A stretch of DNA of 64,000 nt from G963422745 sp965214285 (GTDB taxonomy: Bacteria > Actinomycetota > Acidimicrobiia > Acidimicrobiales > Aldehydirespiratoraceae), in the NCBI GenBank assembly GCA_965214285.1, contig OZ243946.1, forward strand, positions 2,232,001-2,296,000. The letters are read 5' to 3'. Below the pieces are notes generated by a model, which ran no database searches, had not been told where the DNA came from, and was given only the letters and a program-made list of their open reading frames with translations. Each line of letters begins with the position of its first letter. Positions within the stretch are counted from its first letter, which is position 1. Shown here in pieces: positions 27,252-34,790 of the stretch. The position numbers and the translations under genes were made by a program.

Positions 27252-27268
27252 GGCTAAATCCTACCTAC

Positions 27269-28114
27269 TCAGTCAACAATTCCCACCACTCGCGGGAGCA
27301 CTTCGCTGATCGACTGGCGCAGCACCACGTCGGCGACATGGTCATAGGGCGTGGGCTCCAGGTTGACGATGACGATGGCCGCCCCGGCGCGGCGGGCGAT
27401 GTCGACGGCGCCGTTGATCGGGAACACCGTCAGCGAGGTGCCGACCGCCAGGAAGGCGTCGCATTCCGCCGCGGCACGCTCGGCCCGCGCCAGGTCCGCC
27501 GCCACCAGCGACTGGCCGAAGGAGATCGTCGCCGACTTCAGCAGCCCGCCGCATTGCCCGCAGTGCGGGTCGGCGTCGCCCGCTCGCACCCGATCCAGGA
27601 TCGTCTCCATGTCGTCTCTGCGGCCGCAGTCCAGGCAGGCGGCCTTGCGGGTGGTGCCGTGGATCTCCACGACCCGGTGCGGCGAGGAGCCTGCGCGCTG
27701 GTGGAGCTCGTCGACGTTCTGGGTGATGAGCGTGTGCAGCTTGCGGCGCCGCTCCAGGTGCGCCAGGGCATAGTGGCCGGGGTTCGGCGCCACGTCGGCC
27801 CACAGCTCGCCTGAGGCACGGCTCGCCCAGTTGCGCTTGCGCACCTCGGGGTCGCTCACGTAGTAGCGGATGTTCGACGCCTTCTCGGCCTCGGGGTTCT
27901 TGGTCCACAGCCCCTGCGGGCCGCGGAAGTCGGGGATGCCGCTGTCGGTGGAGATCCCCGCCCCGGTGAGCACGGTCACCGCCTCGGCGCCGTCGATGAT
28001 CTCAGCGGCTCTGGCGATCAGTGCGTCCTCGGGGTCTTCGGGATCTTCGTCTTCGGGGTTGGCGTCTTCGGGGTTGGCGTCTTCGTCTTCGGGGTCGTCG
28101 GCATCGGAGGGCAT
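27269..28114 (-). CDS. SIR2-family NAD-dependent protein deacylase
   Basis: This 281-residue sirtuin has GAGISTDSGIPDFRG, TQNVDELHQRAG, the catalytic His in VEIHGT, and four zinc Cys in CLDCGRR and CGQCGG. The start ATG at 28114 is preceded by TACGCT 6 nt upstream. The first 30 or so residues are an acidic repeat (PEDEDPEDPED and ANPEDANPEDED) placed before the fold, absent in most homologs. It forms an operon with the rhodanese-ThiF gene. Confidence 0.92.
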   Translation of the reverse strand: MPSDADDPEDEDANPEDANPEDEDPEDPEDALIARAAEIIDGAEAVTVLTGAGISTDSGIPDFRGPQGLWTKNPEAEKASNIRYYVSDPEVRKRNWASRASGELWADVAPNPGHYALAHLERRRKLHTLITQNVDELHQRAGSSPHRVVEIHGTTRKAACLDCGRRDDMETILDRVRAGDADPHCGQCGGLLKSATISFGQSLVAADLARAERAAAECDAFLAVGTSLTVFPINGAVDIARRAGAAIVIVNLEPTPYDHVADVVLRQSISEVLPRVVGIVD

Positions 28115-28416
28115 CGACGCAGCGTAGGCCACGGCCCCGGGGTACATGCCAGCGGCGTTGCCGGCTAGTCTGCCCGATCCTCCGCTGGGCCGACAGCCCA
28201 ATCCGCGCGTTGCCGTGCCGACAGCCCAATCCGCCCGGTGCCGTGCCGACCGCTCAGGCGGGCTTCGCCGGGCCGAGAGCCGGTCCGCTGGGCACGGCTG
28301 CGGACTGGCCCTTGACACCGGATTTGACAGCATTGCATCATAGTTACTGAAATAGCACTGACTTCCTCTGATGCAACCGAGTGACCCGTCTGTCACGCAT
28401 TTCCCAAGGAAGATCA
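28115..28416. other. Intergenic region with promoter of the 28417 gene
   Basis: GC-rich direct repeats of cgacagcccaatccg (28191 and 28219) are followed by an unusually AT-rich segment with two TTGACA hexamers (28312-28317 and 28324-28329), the likely promoter for the + strand gene. An inverted repeat is listed separately. Confidence 0.55.
28333..28376. promoter_or_regulatory. Inverted repeat TTGCATCA/TGATGCAA, possible operator
   Basis: A perfect 8-bp inverted repeat (28333-28340 and 28369-28376), 28 bp apart, flanks the transcription-start region of the 28417 gene. The spacing suggests a dimeric or looping regulator. Confidence 0.45.
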
Positions 28417-29502
28417 ATGTCCACTCCCGCCTCCCGCCCATCCGCCGACAGCACCCCCGGTGCGGGCGCAATGCCACCGGCGCCCGTCCCTGCCACAGCG
28501 CCACCGCTCACCGGCAACGGCACCGCGCCAAGCCCCGGCCAGCCCGGCGCCCGCATCACCGGCAACGGCACAACGCCAAGCCCCAGCCAGCCCAGCGCCC
28601 CCAGCGCCGGCAACGGCACAACGCCAAGCCCTGGCAGCGTGCAACGCCCGTCGTCGGGCAGCAGCCCGGCCCGATCCTCGTGGTCGCCGCCGATCCCCAC
28701 GTCGCCGCCGCCCGGCCGGACCCGCCTCAGGCGCATCCCGCCGCCTCCCGGATACTCCGGCCACCTCCAGGGCCGGAGCCCTGCACCGGCTCGGCACCCG
28801 GGCACAGCCGCCGGCGCGATGCTACGCCAGGCGACACGGAGCAGCCATGCAGGCCCCGCAGGGCTCATCGACAGCGCCGAGAACGACATCTGCGACACCC
28901 TCAGGGTCAGCCGCTGGGTCGATCCGCTCATCGACCGGCTGGGCCACGACCCGCGCTCGCGCTACGCCGAGCTGTTCTGGCTGCCGATACTCGGGCCGAG
29001 CACGATCCTGTTTCTGCGCCACTGCGTGACCTTGCTCGACGAGGCCTGCGCCGGAGCGGACCAGGACGTCGAGATCGAGCTGACCACGACCGCCACCCGG
29101 CTGGGGCTCGGCCACAGGGGCGGCCGCAACAGCCCCATGGCGCGCACCATCGGCCGGGCTTCGCGCTTCGGCGCGGCGCGCCCCGCCGGCGCTCAGGCAC
29201 TGCAGGTGCGCCGCTACATGCCGCCGCTGACCCGCGCACAGGTGAACCGCCTGCCGGCCGGGCTGCGCGCCCGTCATCAGGCCGAGACCAAACCGGCCTT
29301 GGCCGAGGAGGATGTCACCAGCGCACGGGCTCGCCGCCTCGCCCTGGGCCTGATCCAGTGCGGCGACCAGCACGACGCCGCCGAGACCCAGCTCAGCCAG
29401 TGGCAGGTGCCGCCCGCCGTGGCCGCCGATGCGGTGCGCTGGGCCTGGGACGTCTACCGGCCCGACCGTGCTCTGGGGGTCGTCGGCAACGACGCTGCCT
29501 GA
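28417..29502 (+). CDS. Uncharacterized actinobacterial protein with Pro-rich N-terminus
   Basis: From ATG 28417 (AAGGA 6 nt upstream) this is 361 residues. The first 130 or so are low-complexity with three imperfect GNGTxPSPxQP units. The C-terminal 210 form a compact domain: SRWVDPLIDRLGHDPRSRYAEL, WLPILGPSTI, TRLGLGHRGGRNSPMARTIG and QVRRYMPPLTRAQVNRLP. I believe this domain is widespread in actinobacteria without known function. It has no signal peptide or membrane segment. An earlier in-frame GTG (28381) lacks a ribosome site. Confidence 0.75.
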   Translation: MSTPASRPSADSTPGAGAMPPAPVPATAPPLTGNGTAPSPGQPGARITGNGTTPSPSQPSAPSAGNGTTPSPGSVQRPSSGSSPARSSWSPPIPTSPPPGRTRLRRIPPPPGYSGHLQGRSPAPARHPGTAAGAMLRQATRSSHAGPAGLIDSAENDICDTLRVSRWVDPLIDRLGHDPRSRYAELFWLPILGPSTILFLRHCVTLLDEACAGADQDVEIELTTTATRLGLGHRGGRNSPMARTIGRASRFGAARPAGAQALQVRRYMPPLTRAQVNRLPAGLRARHQAETKPALAEEDVTSARARRLALGLIQCGDQHDAAETQLSQWQVPPAVAADAVRWAWDVYRPDRALGVVGNDAA

Positions 29503-29870
29503 GCGAGCGGCGGCTGCAGGGCCGCGGCATTAGGGCTACAGCTCCCCTGCCGCCCGCTGCCTGCGCCCGCTTCTGGGAACCTGGCGTCTCCGCGACACCC
29601 TGCAAGTGCAGTTGTCCTGACGTTGTTGGCGGCGGCCGGCTCGCCCTCTGTGAGCCCCGCCGCCGGCAGCGGCTGCCCGGCGCTTTCAGAAGCGACGCGC
29701 AACAGTCCTGCGGAGTCCTGTCGTCGTCGCTGTCCTGTCGGCCCACGGTCGGCTCTCATCCCGGCTGCCCTGACGTTGACGGCTGTCCCGGCCGTTGCGC
29801 CGGCGGCCGGTCCGCCCTCGGTGAGCCGGCCGCCGTCAGCGGCCTCCGTCTGGCGCTGCAAGCAACGGCG
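29503..29870. other. Convergent intergenic region, nothing clear
   Basis: This 368-bp stretch lies between the + strand unknown gene and pepA. Two degenerate copies of gccctc(t/g)gtgagcc...ccgccg...cagcgg (about 29642 and 29813) are present; no gene or terminator is recognised. Confidence 0.4.
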
Positions 29871-31406
29871 TCAGGCGGCGGGGACCTCGAAGTTCTCGGC
29901 AAGATGGGCAAGCAGGCGCACGCCGAAGCCGGTGCCGCCCTTGACGATCTCGGCCTCGGCTGACTCCGAGAAGGCAGGGCCTGCGATGTCGAGGTGCGCC
30001 CAGGGGATCGACTCGTCCACGAATTCCTGGAGGATCAGGCCGGCCGTCAGCGCGCCGCCTTGGGGCTTGCCGATGTTCTGCATGTCCGCCACCGCGGAGC
30101 GGATGTGCTCCTTGTACTCGGCGGGAAGCGGCAGGTGCCACACCGCCTCGCCGCTAGCCGCGGACGCGCTCCGGATCTGGTCGAGCCAGGCCCCGTTGTT
30201 GCCCATCAGGCCTGCGATCTTGGGGCCGAGCGCCACCACGCAGGCTCCGGTGAGCGTGGCGGCGTCCACGATGGCGTCCGGACCCGCCTCGCACGCCAGC
30301 GACAGCGCATCGGCGAGGATCAGGCGGCCCTCGGCGTCGGTGTTGAGCACCTCGATGGTCTTGCCGTTGCGGATCCGCAGCACGTCGCCGGGGCGGGTGG
30401 CGTCGCCGCCGAGCATGTTGTCGGTCATCGGGATGAACGCCAGCACCCGACAGCGCACGCCCAGCGCTCCGAGCGCCGACATCGCGCCGGCCACCGCAGC
30501 CGCGCCGGCCATGTCGTACTTCATGGTCATCATGCCCTGGCCGGTCTTGATCGACAGGCCGCCCGCATCGAAGGTGACCCCCTTGCCCACCAGCGCCAGC
30601 ATGGGCAGCGGCTCGCAGGGATCGCCTGATCCTTCGTCCGTGTCATCCGCGCCGGCCTGGGCCGGACCGCGCCCTGAGGCACGGCCTAGGGCCGGGTCGG
30701 GGTAGTAGCTGATCTCCACCAGGCGCGCCGGGCGGTCGGAGCCCCGGTTGACCCCTGCCAGGCCGCCGAGGCCTCCCTCGGCTATGTCGTCGGCGTCCCA
30801 GATCGTGATCCCGAGCTCCTTGTCGGCCGCCATGGCCTCAAGACGCTCGGCGAAGGCCTCCGGCGTCAGCGTGCCGCCCGGCTCGTTGACCAGATCGCGG
30901 GCGAACATCTGGGCGCCGGCCAGCACCTCGCCGCGCTCGATCGCCGCCCGGTTCGCCGCCGAGGAGCCCCCGCCGATGTCCACGTAGCTCAGTGCGGGGT
31001 CGTCGGGCTCGGACTTGTAGGCGTCAAAGGAGTACGAGGCCAGGGCCAGGCCCTCGACGAGGCTCTGGCGGGCCAAGCCGGGCGCCGCTACGATGTCGGT
31101 TGGCAGTTCGATGCCGATGCGCCTGTGATGCCTGAGCTTGCGGGCGATCACCGCGCCTGCCTTGCGGAACGCGGCGCTGCCGGCCGAAGCGGCCTTGGCG
31201 GCGTCGCCGATGCCGACCAGCGCCTCGTCGCGGCCCTCCGCTGGCCAGACGTGGACGCTGTTGGGCTTGGCCGTGAAGCCAGCCCTTCGCAGCTGCTTGG
31301 GGTCTACACCGTCGAGGCCGGCGGCGGTTGCGTCGGCGGTGACGATGCGCACCACCACGCCCGTGGACTTCCCGAAGCTGCGGACTGCGCTGAACTTGAT
31401 CGGCAT
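29871..31406 (-). CDS. pepA: Leucyl aminopeptidase (M17)
   Basis: This cytosolic two-metal aminopeptidase has the catalytic region VGKGVTFDAGGLSIKTG, MKYDMAGAAAV and NTDAEGRLILADAL. Residues about 225-255 are a Gly/Asp-rich insert between strands. 511 residues from ATG at 31406, with TACAGT 7 nt upstream (leaderless). The frame stays open about 110 codons upstream only because the 85-90 bp repeats there happen to lack stops; that part is not coding. Confidence 0.95.
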   Translation of the reverse strand: MPIKFSAVRSFGKSTGVVVRIVTADATAAGLDGVDPKQLRRAGFTAKPNSVHVWPAEGRDEALVGIGDAAKAASAGSAAFRKAGAVIARKLRHHRRIGIELPTDIVAAPGLARQSLVEGLALASYSFDAYKSEPDDPALSYVDIGGGSSAANRAAIERGEVLAGAQMFARDLVNEPGGTLTPEAFAERLEAMAADKELGITIWDADDIAEGGLGGLAGVNRGSDRPARLVEISYYPDPALGRASGRGPAQAGADDTDEGSGDPCEPLPMLALVGKGVTFDAGGLSIKTGQGMMTMKYDMAGAAAVAGAMSALGALGVRCRVLAFIPMTDNMLGGDATRPGDVLRIRNGKTIEVLNTDAEGRLILADALSLACEAGPDAIVDAATLTGACVVALGPKIAGLMGNNGAWLDQIRSASAASGEAVWHLPLPAEYKEHIRSAVADMQNIGKPQGGALTAGLILQEFVDESIPWAHLDIAGPAFSESAEAEIVKGGTGFGVRLLAHLAENFEVPAA

Positions 31407-31460
31407 GGCGGGCACTGTAGCCGGCAGCCTCCGGCCCGCCGCCATGTCGCCCGTGCCTCC

Positions 31461-31756
31461 GCCCGATTCTGCGAACGCGCCGCCGCACGCCAGTGCCGCT
31501 GCCTGGGGACCCGACAGCCCCGATGGCCGGCCCCGCGCTGTACCCGCCCGATTCAGCGAGCGCGCCCGCCGCACGCCAGTGCCGCTGCCTGGGGACCCGA
31601 CAGCCCCGCTGGCCAGCCCCGCGCTGCGCGCGCCTGCCCGATTCTGCGAACACGCCGACGCACGCCAGTGCCGCTGCCTGGGGACCCGACAGCCCCGCTG
31701 GCCGGCCCCGCGCTGCGCGCGCCTGCCCGATTCTGCGAACACGCCGCCGCACGCCG
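31461..31756. repeat. Minisatellite, 85-90 bp units, about 3.4 copies
   Basis: Units start with gcccgatt at 31461, 31546, 31636 and 31725. Each contains cgcacgccagtgccgctgcc and ggggacccgacagccccg, with a few substitutions and length changes. Each unit begins with a short TTCTGCGAA-like dyad. It lies between pepA and the duplicated ligD tail. Confidence 0.85.
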
Positions 31757-31780
31757 GCGCCGGCAGACGCTCTCGGCCGC

Positions 31781-31985
31781 TCAGCCCGCTGCCGTGAGGG
31801 CGGGCAGTTCCTGGGTCACGCTGACGGTGTCCGCGAAGAGATCGCCGAGCCGCTCGGCGCGTTCGAGCACCTCGGGGGCGGTGAACACCAGCGGCTCGCC
31901 GTCGGCTGCGTCGGACACCTCGTCCCAGGCCAGCGGCGTGGACACCGAGGGCCGGTCCTCGGCCCGCAGCGAGTAAGGCGCAATG
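31781..31985 (-). pseudogene. Duplicated 3' end of the ligD polymerase gene
   Basis: 205 bp here repeat 32008-32212 with few changes, including the terminal codons LPALTAAG and stop. The offset is 227 bp, with 22 bp between copies. It has no start and is cut off from the catalytic part. It is a recent partial tandem duplication. Confidence 0.9.
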
Positions 31986-32007
31986 AGCGACTGCGCGGTC
32001 GCTGTGC

Positions 32008-33177
32008 TCAGCCCGCTGCCGTGAGGGCGGGCAGTTCCTGGGTCACGCTGACGGTGTCCGCGAAGAGATCCCCGAGCCGCTCTGCACGCTCAAGCACCTC
32101 CGGGGCGCTGAACACCAGCGGCTCGCCGTCGGCTGCATCGGACACCTCGTCCCAGGCCAGCGGCGTGGACACCGAGGGGCGGTCCTCGGCGCGCAGCGAG
32201 TAAGGCGCAATGGTGGTCTTGTGGCGGGAGTTCTGGCTCCAGTCGACGAACACCTTGCCCCGGCGGGCGGCCTTGGCCATCTTGCTGACCACTTCGCCGG
32301 GGCGCTTGCGCTCGATCAGGCCAGCGACCGCCTGGGCAAAGTCGGCGCACTGCTCGTGGCTGTGGGCGGCATTGAGTGGCACATAGACCTGCATGCCCTT
32401 GCGGCCCGAGGTCTTGGTGCAGGCGACCAGGCCCACGGCGTCGAGCAGTTCGCGGATGTCAAGCGCCGCTCGGGCGCACTCGGCCAGCCCAGCCGGGCGT
32501 CCCGGATCGAGGTCGAACACCAGCATCGACGGGTTGTCGATGTCGCCGCAGCGCGCCATCGGCGCATGGATCTCCAGGGCCGCCAGGTTGGCCGTCCAAG
32601 CCAGGGCGGCAACCGAGTCGAGCCTGCAGTACTCGATGCCGCCCCTGCGATCGCCTGGCCCCCGGCAGGTGCCGAGCCATTCCGGACGGTGCGACGGGCA
32701 GCGTTTCTCGAAGAACGACTCCCCGGTGACGCCGTCCGGCCAGCGCCTCAGGGTGACTCCCCGATCCGCGATGTGGGGCAACATCAGCGGGGCGATGCGC
32801 ACGTAGTAGTCGATCACCTGCGCCTTGGTGAAGCCGAACACGGGGTACATCGCCTTGTCGAGGTTGGAGACGCTCAGCCGCCTGCCGGCGATCTCCACGC
32901 TGACCCGCTCACCCCCGACCAGACCGGCCTTGGCGCTGCCCTGGTTGGCCCTGGCGCTGCCCTGCCCGGCATCTGGACGCCCGGCCACGCCCTGGTCCGC
33001 CCTGGCGCTGCCCTGTCCGCCATCTGAACGCCCGGCCACGCCCTGGTCCGCCCTGGCGCTGCCCTGCCCGGCATCTGAACGCCCGGCCACGCCCTGGTCC
33101 GCCCTGGCGCTGTCCTGCCCGGCCTTGCCCTGCTGAGCCGGATCCCGCTTGGTCCCACCGCCGTCGACGCCGGGCAC
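32008..33177 (-). CDS. ligD: LigD-type NHEJ polymerase/primase domain protein
   Basis: This is a stand-alone polymerase (AEP primase) domain of the bacterial NHEJ system; no ligase or phosphoesterase domain is attached. Motifs: VSNLDKAMYPVFGFTKAQVI, the metal site VFDLDPG, SGRKGMQVYVPL, and KRPGEVVSKMAKAARRGKVF. The start used is GTG at 33177, 5 bp after the ku stop; this gives 389 residues. The first 80 or so residues hold 17-residue repeats, and a later start just before VSVEIAGRRL is possible. It is co-transcribed with ku. Confidence 0.88.
   Translation of the reverse strand: MPGVDGGGTKRDPAQQGKAGQDSARADQGVAGRSDAGQGSARADQGVAGRSDGGQGSARADQGVAGRPDAGQGSARANQGSAKAGLVGGERVSVEIAGRRLSVSNLDKAMYPVFGFTKAQVIDYYVRIAPLMLPHIADRGVTLRRWPDGVTGESFFEKRCPSHRPEWLGTCRGPGDRRGGIEYCRLDSVAALAWTANLAALEIHAPMARCGDIDNPSMLVFDLDPGRPAGLAECARAALDIRELLDAVGLVACTKTSGRKGMQVYVPLNAAHSHEQCADFAQAVAGLIERKRPGEVVSKMAKAARRGKVFVDWSQNSRHKTTIAPYSLRAEDRPSVSTPLAWDEVSDAADGEPLVFSAPEVLERAERLGDLFADTVSVTQELPALTAAG
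32950..33128. repeat. 51-bp in-frame tandem repeat in the ligD 5' end
   Basis: Units begin at about 32950, 33001, 33052 and 33103 (3.5 copies). On the minus strand each encodes a variant of GQGSARADQGVAGRSDA. The 51-bp period (17 codons) keeps the frame, which suggests the region is translated. Confidence 0.85.
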
Positions 33178-33182
33178 TCCGA

Positions 33183-34094
33183 TCAGGCCGACTTCGCCGC
33201 CGGACGACTCGCCCGGGCCGACTTCGCCGCCGGCCGGGCCTTCTTGGCCGCAGGGCGGCGCTTGGCGACCTTCTTCGCGGCCGGCTTCGATGACGGATGG
33301 CGCGTGCGGGCCTTCTTGGCTGCGGCCACCGAGGCTTCGAGGGCCTCGATGAGGTCGATCACCTTGTCGGAGGTCGCAGCGGGCGCAGCAACCAGTTCCT
33401 CGCTGTCTCCCGAGGCCTTGCGCTCGATCAGATCGAGCATCGCCTCGCGGTAGGTGTCGCGGTGACGGCCCGGGTCGAAGTCGCTGTCGAGGGTGGCGAT
33501 GAGCTGCTCGGCCATCGCCTGCTCGCGGGGGTCAACGTCGACCGATCCCAGCTTGTCGATGCTGTCGAGCGTGGTGGCATCGACGATCTCGTCGGCGTAG
33601 AGCATCGTCGACATCACCAGCCGCCCGCCGGCGGGCCGCAGAGCCGCCAGGTGCTGCTTGCCGCGCATCACGAAATGGCCGATGGCGACCTTCTGCGAGT
33701 TCTCCATGGCCTCGACCAGCAGCTTGTAAGGCTTGACGGCAGCCTCGTCGGGCATGAGGTGATAGGAGCTGTCGTAGTAGATCGGGTCGATGTCGGCGAG
33801 GTCCACGAACTCGTCGATGTCGATGGTGCGCACCTTGTCGGGCGCCAGGGCGGCCAGCTCCTTGTCGCTGACCGTCACGTAGTCGCCCGAGGCCAGCTCG
33901 TAGCCCTTGACGATCCGCTCTTGCGGCACCTCCTCGCCGTCGAGAGCCGACACCTTCTTGTAGCGGATGCGCGAGCCGGTGGTGGAGTCGAGCTGGTTGA
34001 AGCTGACGCTCTTGCGCGACACGGCGCTGAAGAGACGCACGGGGACGTTCACCAGCCCGAAGCTGATCGAGCCGGACCAGATGGCTCGGGGCAT
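33183..34094 (-). CDS. ku: Ku homolog, NHEJ DNA-end-binding protein
   Basis: This 303-residue bacterial Ku starts MPRAIWSGSISFGLVNVPVRL, the family hallmark, and forms a ring on DNA ends that recruits LigD. The core runs to about residue 255; the last 45 are Lys/Pro/Ala-rich (PAAKK type), a basic tail thought to bind DNA. The leaderless hexamer TAGACT lies 7 nt before the ATG. It is followed by the LigD polymerase on the same strand. Confidence 0.97.
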   Translation of the reverse strand: MPRAIWSGSISFGLVNVPVRLFSAVSRKSVSFNQLDSTTGSRIRYKKVSALDGEEVPQERIVKGYELASGDYVTVSDKELAALAPDKVRTIDIDEFVDLADIDPIYYDSSYHLMPDEAAVKPYKLLVEAMENSQKVAIGHFVMRGKQHLAALRPAGGRLVMSTMLYADEIVDATTLDSIDKLGSVDVDPREQAMAEQLIATLDSDFDPGRHRDTYREAMLDLIERKASGDSEELVAAPAATSDKVIDLIEALEASVAAAKKARTRHPSSKPAAKKVAKRRPAAKKARPAAKSARASRPAAKSA

Positions 34095-34101
34095 GCGTTC
34101 G

Positions 34102-34107
34102 AGTCTA
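34102..34107 (-). promoter_or_regulatory. Leaderless -10 hexamer of ku
   Basis: TAGACT lies 7 nt before the ku ATG, the same hexamer and spacing as at sufC (58021). Confidence 0.5.
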
Positions 34108-34755
34108 CTGCACCGTTGTCGAGCCCCTTCGGGAACCCATCCGTGCCTCCCTCACAGCGAGGGCCGACCCGGCCGCAGCAAGAGCTGTCCCGGTTGTCAC
34201 TCGCCCTGGCAGACGGGGCGGCTTGCGGGTGAGGCCGGTTCGGCTGCGGGTTCCGCCGGCCGGGCTGTCGTCCTCGGCGGTCGTCATGCCGGAAGGGATG
34301 CCGCTTCTTCGCGGGCTGTCCTGCCGGAGACCGGCCGCGACCCGTCAGCGGCCCGTGGCTGGGCTTGCTGGGCCTTCCCGGCTGCGGACGTTGCTGTGGT
34401 GCCCGCCATCGGGTGCCGGCTCAGTTGGCGTCTATTCGGTTGTCAAGATGCGGGATCACTGACCTGCGTTTCTGGCGCCGTTGTCGCCAGCGCTCGGGTC
34501 AGTTGTCGGGGAGCAGAACCCCTCGGCAGCGGCCTTCGGGGTGGTTCCGGCGGGGGCCGATCGGGTAGGGCGGCTACGGGTCGGGGCCGTCCCGGCTGCG
34601 GCTGGTGCCCACGGGCTGCCGCCTTCCCGGTCTCCTGCAGGCGATCGACTGCTCCCCGAGGCGGTCAGGGGTCGGGGCCGTCTCGGCTGCGGCTGGTGCC
34701 CACGGGCTGCCGCCTTCCCGGTCTCCTGCAGGCGATCGACTGCTCCCCGAGGCGG
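34105..34755. other. Long intergenic region between ku and the HNH gene
   Basis: About 650 bp without a credible gene. It contains the ku promoter on one side and 91-bp tandem repeats on the other. The middle (34290-34570) shows only loosely related GC-rich segments. Confidence 0.5.
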
Positions 34756-34790
34756 TCAGGGGTCGGGGCCGTCCCGGCTGCGGGTTGCGG
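34578..34790. repeat. 91-bp tandem repeat at the 3' end of the HNH gene
   Basis: Units start gggtcggggccgt at 34578, 34669 and 34760; two full copies are nearly identical and a third is partial. The third copy overlaps the last codons of the HNH gene (stop at 34756), so the repeat probably arose by duplication of the gene's 3' flank. Confidence 0.88.

Noticed and set aside
29871..31742. Longer PepA with about 110 extra N-terminal residues
   Set aside because: The extra part is the translated minisatellite; family homology and the leaderless hexamer support 31406.
31461..31756. Repeats that might be a CRISPR array
   Set aside because: Whole 85-90 bp units are repeated with no unique spacers and no cas genes nearby.
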